64,000 bases of DNA from assembly GCF_026340305.1 (NCBI RefSeq), contig NZ_JAPEPI010000002.1, positions 2,356,001 to 2,420,000 of the forward strand, in the 5' to 3' direction. Position 1 is the stretch's first letter; every line of letters begins with the position of its first letter. The translations under genes were made by a program, and so were the position numbers. The stretch is from Streptomyces sp. NBC_01381. GTDB taxonomy: Bacteria; Actinomycetota; Actinomycetes; Streptomycetales; Streptomycetaceae. Shown piece by piece: positions 49,597-58,574 of this stretch. Below the pieces are notes generated by a model. It was not told the DNA's origin. It saw only the letters and a program-made list of their open reading frames with translations, and searched no databases.

Positions 49597-50202
49597 TCAC
49601 CTCCAGCGGTCAGCTGCGGATATGGACGTAGAACGCGTCGGAGTCGAGGATACGGTCGGCGAGTTGAACCAGTGGTACGAGCCGCTGAGGTTCGCGCAGG
49701 CGATGCTGTGGCGGAGCTTGAGACCGGAGACGTCGCCCCTGACCTCGATCTTGTCGAGGAGTGTGCCGTAGTAGATGCGGCACCTCTGCTTGTACAGGGT
49801 CTGGGTCGTGCCCTGGCAGTGGAAGAAGTGGTCGATGGTCCAGCCGTAGGTCCGGTACGTCTTGCTGTTCTCCATGCAGACGTTGATGTTGGGGTCGGTA
49901 CGCCGGAGGGCAGGACCCTCGGTCTGCCCGCCGGTCCCGGACGGCTTGGCGAGAGCGCTCGGCGACTTTCCTTCCTCCTTGAGTGTCTGCAGTGTGCGGG
50001 AGGCGTCGATGCGCTCCCGTACGTCCTGCGCGCTCTCCTCCGGCAGGCCCTTGTGGGACCGGCGGTCGTCGAGGTCGAACGACGGTTCCTCCCCGGGGTC
50101 CGGGGCTGGTTGCTCGGTCACGATGGTGAAGTCCGTGGTGAAATCAGTGGTGTTCGGCCCGGGCGCGGCGGTCGCGATTCCGGCCGGTACGGTCAGCAGC
50201 AC
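49597..50202 (-). CDS. Secreted hypothetical protein, apparently frameshifted at both ends
   Basis: As read, 201 residues starting at GTG 50202 with half a signal peptide ('LLTVPAGIATAAPG'). The upstream codons in the same frame add a good hydrophobic core ('VTIISALGLSV') but no start before a stop. A frame change near 50250 would link an ATG ('MSWPAIG') to it. At the end, after 'SGSYHW', the read frame gives Ser/Thr-rich sequence, whereas the next frame gives 'VQLADRILDSDAFYVHIRS' and stops at 49610, just before the next gene's ribosome site. Two indels therefore seem present: decay or sequence error. The core has three to four Cys and a 'TYGWTIDHFFHCQGTTQTLY' block, suggesting a disulfide-bonded exported protein of unknown role. 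Confidence 0.5.
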   Translation of the reverse strand: MLLTVPAGIATAAPGPNTTDFTTDFTIVTEQPAPDPGEEPSFDLDDRRSHKGLPEESAQDVRERIDASRTLQTLKEEGKSPSALAKPSGTGGQTEGPALRRTDPNINVCMENSKTYRTYGWTIDHFFHCQGTTQTLYKQRCRIYYGTLLDKIEVRGDVSGLKLRHSIACANLSGSYHWFNSPTVSSTPTRSTSISAADRWR

Positions 50203-50294
50203 GCTGAGACCCAGGGCGCTGATGATGGTGACGTCCGATGGCAGGCCAACTCATGTGCGCTACACGAGAGTTGGCCGGAACGAACCTGCTGGAG

Positions 50295-51539
50295 TTACGT
50301 CACGGGCATGAACTCGGGCAGCGTGAGGGCCGAGTGGGCCGGGCGCCCCTCCGGGGAGGGCGGCATGGTGCTGAGTTGTCGCAGCATGGCGTTGCGCTGC
50401 TCCAGGGCCCGTGCGGTGGTGGGGAAGAGGGTGGCGTCCCCCTTGCCGACCTGGTCCTGGTTCGCGGTCACGAACCCGCGGGTGCTGTCTTCGTACGCGG
50501 CGAAGCCTGCGGTGTGGTCGCGGTCGGCCAGGGAAGCGGCGAGCATGTACGCACCGACGAGCGCCAGGCTTGAGCCCTGCCCGGTGAGGAACGACGGTGC
50601 GTACGCGGCGTCGCCCACCAGCGCGACCCTGCCGCTTGACCAGCGGGGCATACGGATCTGGCTGACCACGTCGAAGAACAGGTCGTCCGCGTCGCGCAGG
50701 GCGGCGACCATGCCGGGGACCTCCCATCCCGCGTCGGCGAAGACCGCGGCGACCAGGTCCCGTTGGGCCTCCGGGTTCCGGAACGCGTCGAACGGCGGTT
50801 GTGGGCGGGCGAAGTTCAGGAAGGCGTGCACTTCGTCGTCGTCCCCCGCGGCGTAGAGAGCCGCGGCTCTGCCCGGGGTGTTCCACAGCACGGTCTCGTG
50901 GGAGAGCCCGAAGGTGTTGCGCATCATGAATCCCGCGAAGCAGTAGCCGAGGTAGCGGTGGAACTGCTCTTCGGGGCCGAACAGGGCCTCCCGGGTGCGT
51001 GAGTGCAGACCGTCCGCGCCGACCACCATGTCGAACGTACGCCTGCCGCCCCCGCGGAAGGTGACGTCGACCCCATGGCCGCCCGACTGATCGAGGGTGT
51101 CGATGGAGTCGCCGAACAAGAACTCCACGTCGTCACGGACCGCCGAGTGGAGAGCCTCGGTCAGATCCCCGCGCGGCACCTCCAGGTCCTCTCCCGCGAC
51201 CCCGCCGGTGACGGTGTGCGGGTCGAGCGAGGCCACCTCGCCGCCGTCCCCGTCGAGGAAGGTCAGCCGGCGCAGGTCGATGTGCGCCTCCCGCAGCCGC
51301 GGCAGGATCCCCATCCTCCGGACGACCTCAAGTGCGGTGCCGCGCACGTCGATGGGGTAACCACCGCTCCGCGGTGCGCTCGCCTTCTCGACCACCGTGA
51401 CCTCGAATCCATGCCGGTTCAGCCAGAACGCGAGGGCGGGACCCGCGATGCTCGCCCCGGATATCAGGACCTTGCGCCTGGGTGTGGAACGGATGTCCTT
51501 CAACTGATCGGTGGGGGTGATTTGATCGGTGGAGGTCAT
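50295..51539 (-). CDS. FAD-dependent aromatic-type monooxygenase
   Basis: A 414-residue group A flavoprotein monooxygenase. The FAD dinucleotide motif near the N-terminus is 'VLISGASIAGPALAFWLNRHG' in part, residues ~24-43. 'DMVVGADGLHSRTR' is the DG motif, and 'GRVALVGDAAYAPSFLTGQG' the GD motif in the C-terminal FAD site. The first G of GxGxxG is conserved but the motif reads GASIAG, as in tetracycline-modifying and related enzymes. Overlap with the MFS exporter (ATGA, 51536-51539) and a divergent TetR suggest drug or aromatic-compound modification plus efflux. A TetX-like activity is possible but not shown. Confidence 0.87.
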   Translation of the reverse strand: MTSTDQITPTDQLKDIRSTPRRKVLISGASIAGPALAFWLNRHGFEVTVVEKASAPRSGGYPIDVRGTALEVVRRMGILPRLREAHIDLRRLTFLDGDGGEVASLDPHTVTGGVAGEDLEVPRGDLTEALHSAVRDDVEFLFGDSIDTLDQSGGHGVDVTFRGGGRRTFDMVVGADGLHSRTREALFGPEEQFHRYLGYCFAGFMMRNTFGLSHETVLWNTPGRAAALYAAGDDDEVHAFLNFARPQPPFDAFRNPEAQRDLVAAVFADAGWEVPGMVAALRDADDLFFDVVSQIRMPRWSSGRVALVGDAAYAPSFLTGQGSSLALVGAYMLAASLADRDHTAGFAAYEDSTRGFVTANQDQVGKGDATLFPTTARALEQRNAMLRQLSTMPPSPEGRPAHSALTLPEFMPVT

Positions 51540-52933
51540 TTCTTGGCTCCTTTGCTCATGGAACGGACGACAAGCAGGGACAGCGCCGCGACGACGCCGG
51601 CGATGAGGAAGCCGGCGACGAAGGCCGATTCGTCCGGGACCTTCGATCCGGAAGGGGTCCCCGAAGCGAGGAGCACGCCACCGAGCATTCCGCCCATGGC
51701 GGAGCCCAGCACGCGCGTCACCAGGATCAGGCTGGTGGCGATGCCGGTGTCGCTTTCATCGACGGAAGAGACGATGCCGGTCACCATGGCCGTCACGCAC
51801 AGGCCGTTGGCAAGCGCGATGAGCGCCTTGCCGGCGACGATGTGCCAGACCTCGGTGTGTGCGACGGACAGGGCGAGCATGGCGGTGGCCATGAGGACGA
51901 CCGCGGCAGCGGCCACGGCACGCGAGCCGAAACGCCGCTCCCCGAGCCCACCGGCCGGCCCGGCCAGCGTCCCGGCCACGGCGCCGGGCAGGAGGATGAA
52001 GCCGATCATGGTGGCGCTGGCCCCGAAACCGTACCCGTCGCCGGACACGTCGAGGAGTTGCGGAATGAGGAAGACCCCCGTCGCGGTGCCGAGGCAGATC
52101 ACGAACGTCAGCACACACGACTTCCAGATCACAGGCCGCGCCAGCATGCCCAGATCGATCAGCGGCGCGGCCGCACGACGCTCAACGGCAATCCACCCGG
52201 CCACGAAGGCGGCCAGAAGCGCGAGGAGGGCGAGGAGCGCGAGCGGCTGCGAGCCGGCGTCGGGCGCCACCGCGAGGACGAGCATGAGCGTGACCAGTAT
52301 CCCGCTCAAGAGAAGCATGCCCGGCCAGTCGATCCCGGCTCCGTCCGACCGGCCCGGCTCATCAGCCGGCATCAGCCTGTTCACCAGCAGGGTGAACCCG
52401 ATGACCGCGAACGTCGGCAACGCGAACATCCAGTGTCGGGAGAGCGCTTCCGCCACCGGCCCGGCCGCCAGAAGACCCACCATCGAGCCACCCACGAACA
52501 TCCCGCTGACCAGCCCGATGGCCACCTTCGACTCCCGCGCGGGAAGGTGTTTGCGCACCACGATGAACGACAGGGGCAGCGCGCCGATCATCGCCCCCTG
52601 CAGTACCTGGCCGAGCAGCAGCACGGGCAGGTTCGGCGCCACCGCGGAGACCAGGCCACCGACCGAGACCACCGCCATCAGCCGGATGAGGACCCGTTTC
52701 CCGCCGTAGCGGTCGCCGAGCTTGCCCGCGAGCGGTGTGACGAGCGCGCCGGTGATGGCGAGCACGATGTTGAGCACCGCCCCTGTGGACGGACTGATGT
52801 CCAGCTCGCGTTGCAGGAGCGGGAGCGTCGGCGCCACCACCGACTCCAGGGACCCGGTGGCGACGGCCAGCATGCCGAGGGCCCAGATGGCGGCCTTTTC
52901 GACGCGGACCGGTGGAGCGAGCGTTGCGGTCAT
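51536..52933 (-). CDS. MFS transporter, DHA2-type drug exporter
   Basis: A 465-residue transporter with about 14 hydrophobic helices. 'GKLGDRYGGKRVLI' is the MFS motif A between helices 2 and 3, and 'GSMVGLLAAGPVAEALS' resembles motif C of antiporters. It probably exports a drug or toxic aromatic by proton antiport. It is the first gene of a pair with the FAD monooxygenase and diverges from a TetR gene across a 23-bp operator, a standard resistance-module layout. Confidence 0.9.
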   Translation of the reverse strand: MTATLAPPVRVEKAAIWALGMLAVATGSLESVVAPTLPLLQRELDISPSTGAVLNIVLAITGALVTPLAGKLGDRYGGKRVLIRLMAVVSVGGLVSAVAPNLPVLLLGQVLQGAMIGALPLSFIVVRKHLPARESKVAIGLVSGMFVGGSMVGLLAAGPVAEALSRHWMFALPTFAVIGFTLLVNRLMPADEPGRSDGAGIDWPGMLLLSGILVTLMLVLAVAPDAGSQPLALLALLALLAAFVAGWIAVERRAAAPLIDLGMLARPVIWKSCVLTFVICLGTATGVFLIPQLLDVSGDGYGFGASATMIGFILLPGAVAGTLAGPAGGLGERRFGSRAVAAAAVVLMATAMLALSVAHTEVWHIVAGKALIALANGLCVTAMVTGIVSSVDESDTGIATSLILVTRVLGSAMGGMLGGVLLASGTPSGSKVPDESAFVAGFLIAGVVAALSLLVVRSMSKGAKK

Positions 52934-52991
52934 GGACGAGACGTCCTTTCCGGCATGGGCGGGCGAGCAAGGACATGTGCCGAGTTCAAAA

Positions 52992-53014
52992 CTACACTAC
53001 ACCGTGCAGTGTAG
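52992..53014. promoter_or_regulatory. TetR operator in the MFS/tetR divergent promoter
   Basis: CTACACT (52992-52998) and AGTGTAG (53008-53014) are exact 7-bp arms around nine bases; a nested TACAC/GTGTA pair (52998-53013) overlaps it. TAAGAT at 53021-53026 could be the -10 of tetR, in which case the transcript would start at or next to the ATG (leaderless). Confidence 0.75.
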
Positions 53015-53032
53015 GACGGTTAAGATGTGGCC

Positions 53033-53680
53033 ATGCCGACCACGAAGTCACCGACCACGAAGACGCTGCGCGAGGGGTCCGCGCACAAGCGGGCCGCCAT
53101 CCTCACGGCGGCCCGGGAACTGTTCCTCGCCGACGGCTTCGACCGGTCGAGCGTCGACGCGGTCGCCGCACGGGCCGAGGTGTCCAAGCGGACGGTCTAC
53201 GACTACTTCGGCGACAAGCAGACGCTGCTGCAAGCAGTCGTCGACGCCGTCGGCCAGTCACTGATCACCACGATCCGGCGCACCCTCGACGACACGCTCG
53301 CCGACCTCGCCGAGGACGCCGAACTCGAGGACGCCCTGGTCACGTTCTCGATGCGCATCGCGACCGACATGCTCGGCTCGGCGGAGTACGCGACGCTGCA
53401 ACGACTGGTCCGGGCGGAGTCCGGCAACCTTCCGCACCGGGGCTACAACGCCATGGCCGACACCCCCGACGAGGCGATCGCCGAGCGGTTCGCCGCCCTG
53501 GCCGCGGCCGGGCTGCTCGACGTCCCCGACCCCCGACTGGCGGCCGACCAGTTCATCGCGCTGACCTTCGGCGTCGCCCTTGACCGGCTCGGTTCCGCGA
53601 ACGCCGCGCAGGACACCCGTGTCCGGCCGCTCGTCGTCGAGGGAGTGCGGACCTTCCTCCGGGCGTACCGGACCAGGTGA
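53033..53680 (+). CDS. TetR-family repressor of the monooxygenase/MFS pair
   Basis: A 215-residue TetR protein with the HTH at ~20-65 ('ARELFLADGFDRSSVDAVAARAEVSKRTVYDYFGDKQTLL', seen in pieces), a ligand domain with 'GSAEYATLQRLVRAESGNLP' as in the AcrR C-terminal family, and no unusual insertions. ATG 53033 was chosen; GTG 53027 is in frame. It is divergent from the exporter, with the operator between them. It probably releases DNA when the exported compound binds. Confidence 0.87.
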   Translation: MPTTKSPTTKTLREGSAHKRAAILTAARELFLADGFDRSSVDAVAARAEVSKRTVYDYFGDKQTLLQAVVDAVGQSLITTIRRTLDDTLADLAEDAELEDALVTFSMRIATDMLGSAEYATLQRLVRAESGNLPHRGYNAMADTPDEAIAERFAALAAAGLLDVPDPRLAADQFIALTFGVALDRLGSANAAQDTRVRPLVVEGVRTFLRAYRTR

Positions 53681-53698
53681 CTGACGCCCGGAGGGCCG

Positions 53699-55342
53699 CT
53701 ACGCCCCGGCGTCGAAGCCCAGTTCACCCTCGACGAACGTCATCTTGACCTCGGTGGCGTGGACTTGAGTGACCGGCACGGCGAAGGGGTTCTGGCCGAC
53801 GACGATGACATCGGCGAGCATGCCCGGTTCGATCCGCCCGACCCGGTGCGCCATGCCCTCCTGGCGCGCGGAGTTGACCGTAAAAAGGTCAAAGGCCTGC
53901 TCCAACGTGATGGCTTGCGACGCGCCGAAGCTGTCAAGGCTGCCCCCTGGCCGCTGCCGCGTGACGAGCGTTTCGATGGCGGACCACGGATTCACCGACG
54001 GCACCACGCACCAGTCCGACCCCGGCACGACCAGCGCGTGGGCTTCGAGCATCTCGCGCACCGGCCATACGCGTTCAACCGCCTGTGGGCCGACGGCCGT
54101 TGCGATGTCGGAGCAGATGGGGGAGGGCTGCCACAAGTAGGGCGAGACCTCGAACGTCGCGCCGATCTGCGCCGCCCGCTCGATGTCGGTCTTCGTCACG
54201 AACGTGCAGTGTCCTACGTTGTGCATGCAGGGGCCGTGTCCGTTGGCCGCGCGTGCGGCCTCGATGGCGTCGAGCGCCGCCCGGACCGCCGCATCGCCGG
54301 CCGCGTGGAACTTGACGGTGATGCCCATCCGGTCGAATCGGGTCACCGCCTGATCGAGGACTGCCGGCGCGATCGCGAGCACTCCGTGCCGGCCTGCCTC
54401 GTCGTCTCGTCCCTCACCCGTGGCTGTGTAGGGCTCGATCATCGCCGCCGTGCGGCTGTCGGTCGGTACCCCGTCGAGGAAGATCTTCACGCAGTCGGGC
54501 GTGATGTGACCGCTCGCGCAGAGGTTCCGCGTCGCGATCACCTCTTCACAGGCAGGGTCATTGGGAGACCACACGAGACTGAGACGCACACGCTGCCTGA
54601 CCGCTCCGCGCGCGGCGAGCCGGGTGTAGGCGAGCAGTTCGGCCCGCGGCCCGGCGGTGAACCCGACCGCGGCCTCGGTGAACGACGTGATCCCGTAGGA
54701 GAGCATCTCTCCCAGCGCCCACTCCAGGGCCGCCTCCACCTCTTCGTCGGCCGGTTTGGGGGCCGATGCGGCGAGCAGATCGGCGGCGGTCTCGCGTTGT
54801 ATGCCGCTCGGACGGCCTGCGAGGTCCCTCTCGAAGACGCCGCCCGGCGGGTCCGGTGTGCCGGGGCCGATTCCGGCGGCCCGGAGTGCCGCGCTGTTCG
54901 CCCATGAGCTGTGTCCGCTGGTGTCCTCCAGGAGGACGGGATGATGCGGGGCGACAGCGTCAAGGACGGTCCGGTCCGGGAGGGCACCGAGCGCGGACGT
55001 GTCCCATTGCCCGCCGAGAACCCACGCGCCGGGCGCGGCGCGAGACACGTGCGCGGCCACGATGCGGAGGGTGTCGGCCAGGTTCGAGCCCTGCGGGACC
55101 TTGCAGCGGCGTTCGCGGATTCCGGCGTAGATCGGGTGCACATGCAGGTCGTGCAGGCCCGGGAGAACGGTGTCGCCCGCCAGCTCCATCACCCGCGTGT
55201 CCGGTCCGCGCCGGCGCAGCACCTCCTCGCGGCCGCCGACCACTTCGATGACACCGGCGCGTACGGCGAGTCCCTCCGCCCAGCCCGACGACGTCTTGAC
55301 GTGCCCGCCCACCAGAACCGTGTCCGCGTACTGATCGGTCAT
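53699..55342 (-). CDS. YtcJ-type metal-dependent amidohydrolase
   Basis: A 547-residue amidohydrolase-superfamily protein of the YtcJ/exoenzyme-regulatory AepA group. The metal site starts with 'HDLHVHP' after 'TVLPGLHDL'. 'CVKIFLDGV' holds the likely bridging Lys region, 'VKFHAAGDAAV' and 'HNVGHCTFV' the later His ligands, and 'PGSDWCVV' the Asp. It would hydrolyse an amide or cyclic imide/ureide. ATG 55342 has GGGGGAG upstream. It and the SDR upstream are minus-strand and diverge from the peptidase operon, suggesting one pathway for amide- or peptide-like compounds. Confidence 0.85.
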   Translation of the reverse strand: MTDQYADTVLVGGHVKTSSGWAEGLAVRAGVIEVVGGREEVLRRRGPDTRVMELAGDTVLPGLHDLHVHPIYAGIRERRCKVPQGSNLADTLRIVAAHVSRAAPGAWVLGGQWDTSALGALPDRTVLDAVAPHHPVLLEDTSGHSSWANSAALRAAGIGPGTPDPPGGVFERDLAGRPSGIQRETAADLLAASAPKPADEEVEAALEWALGEMLSYGITSFTEAAVGFTAGPRAELLAYTRLAARGAVRQRVRLSLVWSPNDPACEEVIATRNLCASGHITPDCVKIFLDGVPTDSRTAAMIEPYTATGEGRDDEAGRHGVLAIAPAVLDQAVTRFDRMGITVKFHAAGDAAVRAALDAIEAARAANGHGPCMHNVGHCTFVTKTDIERAAQIGATFEVSPYLWQPSPICSDIATAVGPQAVERVWPVREMLEAHALVVPGSDWCVVPSVNPWSAIETLVTRQRPGGSLDSFGASQAITLEQAFDLFTVNSARQEGMAHRVGRIEPGMLADVIVVGQNPFAVPVTQVHATEVKMTFVEGELGFDAGA

Positions 55343-55375
55343 GGCGCTCCCCCTCTCCACCGCCGGCTCGGCGAC

Positions 55376-56194
55376 TCAGCGGCGGTTGATGAATCCGGCG
55401 TCGACGGGCAGCGTGACACCGGTGACATAGCGGGCCTCGTCCGAGGCCAGCCACAGCACGGCGTTCGCCACGTCGACCGGCTCAACTGTGGCCACCGGAA
55501 GGGCATTTGGCGCATCCCCGGACAGCATCGGGTCCTGGGCGACGAACTCGACGATGGCCGGATCGGTCACCATGCGGGTGGCCACGCCGGTGGGGTGCAC
55601 CGAGTTCACCCTGATGCTGTGCCGGGCGAGGTTGTTGGCGTACGTACGCATAAGACCGACCACACCGTGTTTGGAGGCGGCGTAGCCCAGGCCGCCGTTG
55701 CTGGCCCCGCCGATGCCTACAAGGCCCGCGGTGGAGCTGACGATCACGATCGACCCGCCCCGCTCGGCGGCGACCATCGACGGGATGGCCACCTCGATGG
55801 TGTGGAACGTGCCGGTGAGGTTCACATCGATGGCGTCGTGCCACGCCTGCACCCGGTCTTCCACAAGGAGCGGTGCGATCCCGGCGTTGGCGACGACGAC
55901 GTCGATCTGCCCGAACTCGGCGAGCCCCGCGTCGTACGCCTCTTGGAGGGCGGCCCGATCGCGCACGTCCGCCTGCCGTGCCACGACGCGGCGGTCCAGG
56001 GCCCGCACTTCGTCGACCGCCTCGCCCAGCTCCTCCGGTGTCGACTGCGGGTAGGGCACGGTGTCGACCGGCCCGCAGATGTCCACGATGACCAGGTCGG
56101 CGCCTTCCTCCGCCATCCGTAGAACGTGGCCGCGGCCGAGTCCGCCGGCCGCGCCGGTGACGAAGGCCACCTTGCCGTCAAGACGCCCCTTCAT
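55376..56194 (-). CDS. Mycofactocin-type short-chain dehydrogenase
   Basis: A 272-residue SDR. Besides the usual 'VTGAAGGLGRGH', 'VVANAGI', catalytic Ser region 'IVSSTAG' and 'YAASKHG', it carries the 'VDICGPVDTVPYPQSTPEELGEAVDEV' insert after strand 2 (quoted in part) typical of mycofactocin-coupled SDRs. In these the NAD stays bound and electrons pass to the peptide-derived cofactor mycofactocin. An alcohol in the same catabolic route is the likely substrate. No mycofactocin biosynthesis genes are in the window. The stop is 33 bp before the amidohydrolase start. Confidence 0.87.
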   Translation of the reverse strand: MKGRLDGKVAFVTGAAGGLGRGHVLRMAEEGADLVIVDICGPVDTVPYPQSTPEELGEAVDEVRALDRRVVARQADVRDRAALQEAYDAGLAEFGQIDVVVANAGIAPLLVEDRVQAWHDAIDVNLTGTFHTIEVAIPSMVAAERGGSIVIVSSTAGLVGIGGASNGGLGYAASKHGVVGLMRTYANNLARHSIRVNSVHPTGVATRMVTDPAIVEFVAQDPMLSGDAPNALPVATVEPVDVANAVLWLASDEARYVTGVTLPVDAGFINRR

Positions 56195-56355
56195 GGTTCC
56201 GGCCTACCGCAGGGATCTACGAACGTCACCTCGCCGCGATGTTCCGGCGAGAACCGGGTGTGTTCGCCTTCTCATCGTGGCTGATATCGCCGTCGACGCG
56301 TAACGTGAAGCGGCATGAAGATCCACGCCTGCGACCTGCGACGGGACAGCTCGTC

Positions 56356-57189
56356 ATGAAGATCCTCATCAGCGCCGACATGGAGGGCGCCACCGGCGTG
56401 ACCTGGCCCGCCGATGTGCTGCCCGGTACGCCGCAGTGGGAGCGGTGCCGGGCGATGTTCACCTCGGACGTCAACGCCGCCGTGCTCGGTTTCTTCGACG
56501 GCGGTGCCGACGAGGTGCTCATCAACGAGGCGCACTGGACCATGCGCAATCTGCTCCTGGAGCAGCTGGACGAGCGGGCCCAGATGCTGACAGGGCGTCA
56601 CAAGTCGCTCTCCATGGTCGAGGGCGTCCAGCACGACGACGTCGACGGCATCGCGTTCATCGGGTACCACGCGGGCGCCGGCATGGAGGGCGTGCTCGCG
56701 CACACCTACCTCGCCAACTCGATCACCGGCGTGTGGGTCAACGACGTACGCGCGAGTGAAGGGCTGCTCAACTCGCATGTGGTCGCCGAGTACGGCGTGC
56801 CCGTCGTCCTCGTCACCGGCGACGATCTGGCCTGCGAGGACGCGCTCGGCTATGCGCCGGGCGCGCTGAAGGTGGCCGTGAAAGACCATGTGTCGCGGTA
56901 CGCAGCGGTGTGTCGGACGCCGGCGCGCACCGCCGCCGACATCCGGGCCGCGGCGCGGGAGGCGGCGGCCCTCGCCACGCGCCACCAGCCGGTCCAGGGC
57001 GGCCCGTTCACCGTCGAGCTGGAGTTTGACGCCGAGCATCTGGCCATGGCGTCGACCGTCGTGCCGGGCGTGCGGCGCAGCGGCGAGCGGAAGGTCGCGT
57101 ACACCAGCGAGACCATGTACGAGGGCATCCGCACCTTCAAGGCCGTCACGACGATCGCATCGGCCGCCGTGGAGGAGCAGTATGGCTGA
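56356..57189 (+). CDS. M55-family D-aminopeptidase (DppA-like)
   Basis: A 277-residue zinc peptidase with the N-terminal metal motif S-x-D-x-E-G ('ISADMEG', Ser6, Asp8, Glu10), 'INEAHWTMRNLL', and 'GYHAGAGMEGVLAHT' with the conserved histidine and glycine-rich block. Bacillus DppA cuts N-terminal D-residues from short peptides. It is the first gene of a four-peptidase run and overlaps the next start by 8 bp. The ATG at 56356 was chosen over an upstream ATG at 56239 because the family begins here. Confidence 0.9.
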   Translation: MKILISADMEGATGVTWPADVLPGTPQWERCRAMFTSDVNAAVLGFFDGGADEVLINEAHWTMRNLLLEQLDERAQMLTGRHKSLSMVEGVQHDDVDGIAFIGYHAGAGMEGVLAHTYLANSITGVWVNDVRASEGLLNSHVVAEYGVPVVLVTGDDLACEDALGYAPGALKVAVKDHVSRYAAVCRTPARTAADIRAAAREAAALATRHQPVQGGPFTVELEFDAEHLAMASTVVPGVRRSGERKVAYTSETMYEGIRTFKAVTTIASAAVEEQYG

Positions 57190-58543
57190 GCAGACGGGGG
57201 AGCAGGCAGGGGAGCGGGCGAGACCGCAGGTCGACGCGAAGGCTCTCGACGAGGTCGTGCGGTTCACGTCCGATCTCATCCGCATAGACACCACCAATCG
57301 CGGCAGCGGCGACTGCAGGGAGCGGCCCGCCGCCGAATACGTCGCCGAGTGCCTGGCCGGGGCCGGGCTCGAACCGACGCTCCTGGAGTGCTCACCGGGG
57401 CGTACGAACGTCGTCGCGCGCGTCGAGGGCACGGATCCGTCGGCCGACGCGCTGCTGGTCCACGGCCACTTGGACGTCGTGCCCGCCGAGGCGTCCGACT
57501 GGAGCGTGGACCCGTTCTCCGGAGAGCTCCGCGACGGTGTGGTGTGGGGCCGCGGCGCCATCGACATGAAGAACATGGACGCGATGATCCTTTCCGTCGT
57601 GCGCGGCTGGGCCCGTGCGGGCGTGCGGCCCCGGCGGGACATCGTGATCGCGTTCACCGCGGACGAGGAGGCGAGCGCCGAGGACGGCTCTGGCTTCCTC
57701 GCCGACCGGCACGCCTCCCTCTTCGAGGGGTGCACGGAAGGCATCAGCGAGTCCGGTGCCTTCACCTTCCACGACGGGCGGGGCAACCAGCTCTACCCCA
57801 TCGCCGCGGGCGAGCGCGGCACCGGCTGGCTCAAGCTCAGCGCGCGCGGCAAGGCGGGCCACGGCTCGAAGGTGAACCACGCCAACGCGGTGACCAAGCT
57901 GGCGGAGGCGATCGCCCGCATCGGGCAGCACCGCTGGCCGGTGCGGCTCACGCCGACGGTCCGTGCGGCGCTGCTCGATCTGGCCGGGCTCTACGGCGTG
58001 GAGGCCGATCCGGACGCGCCCGGATTCGACGTGGATGTCCTCCTGGAGAAGCTCGGCCCGGCCGCCTCCCTCGTCGAGCCGACCGTACGCAACAGCGCCA
58101 ACCCGACCATGCTGCAGGCCGGTTACAAGGTCAATGTGATTCCAGGGGAAGCCGTCGCCTACGTGGACGGGCGCATGCTGCCCGGTGGCGAGGAAGAATT
58201 CGTCGCCACCCTTGACCGGCTCACCGGCACGGACGTCGACTGGGAGTTCCACCACCGAGAGGTGGCGCTGCAGGCGCCGGTGGATTCGTTGACGTACGCG
58301 AAGATGCGAGCCGCCGTGGAGGAGTTCGCGCCCGAAGGGCATGTGATGCCGTACTGCATGTCCGGCGGCACCGACGCCAAGCAGTTCTCGCGCCTTGGGA
58401 TCACCGGGTACGGCTTCTCGCCGCTGAAGACCCCGGAGGGCTTCGACTACCAGGCCCTCTTCCACGGCGTGGACGAGCGGGTGCCGGTCGACGCGCTGCA
58501 CTTCGGCGTCCGCGTTCTCGACCGCTATCTGCGAACGGCCTAG
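57182..58543 (+). CDS. M20-family metallopeptidase
   Basis: A 453-residue di-zinc peptidase of the ArgE/DapE/CPG2 type. His96 and Asp98 ('VHGHLDVVP'), bridging Asp128 ('GRGAIDMK') and Glu162/Glu163 ('ADEEAS') are in place; a dimerisation lid domain lies at ~215-350 and a final ligand region 'SGGTDAKQF' near 400. Members cleave dipeptides or N-acyl/carbamoyl amino acids. GGAGGAG precedes ATG 57182, inside the M55 gene. Coupled expression suggests it finishes products of the other peptidases. Confidence 0.9.
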   Translation: MAEQTGEQAGERARPQVDAKALDEVVRFTSDLIRIDTTNRGSGDCRERPAAEYVAECLAGAGLEPTLLECSPGRTNVVARVEGTDPSADALLVHGHLDVVPAEASDWSVDPFSGELRDGVVWGRGAIDMKNMDAMILSVVRGWARAGVRPRRDIVIAFTADEEASAEDGSGFLADRHASLFEGCTEGISESGAFTFHDGRGNQLYPIAAGERGTGWLKLSARGKAGHGSKVNHANAVTKLAEAIARIGQHRWPVRLTPTVRAALLDLAGLYGVEADPDAPGFDVDVLLEKLGPAASLVEPTVRNSANPTMLQAGYKVNVIPGEAVAYVDGRMLPGGEEEFVATLDRLTGTDVDWEFHHREVALQAPVDSLTYAKMRAAVEEFAPEGHVMPYCMSGGTDAKQFSRLGITGYGFSPLKTPEGFDYQALFHGVDERVPVDALHFGVRVLDRYLRTA

Positions 58544-58574
58544 GGAACAAAGGGACATGGGGGAAGAGAGGGAC

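Noticed and set aside
50295..52933. Secondary-metabolite biosynthetic cluster around the monooxygenase and MFS genes
   Set aside because: No synthase, synthetase or tailoring set is near; the layout fits a resistance/efflux module better.
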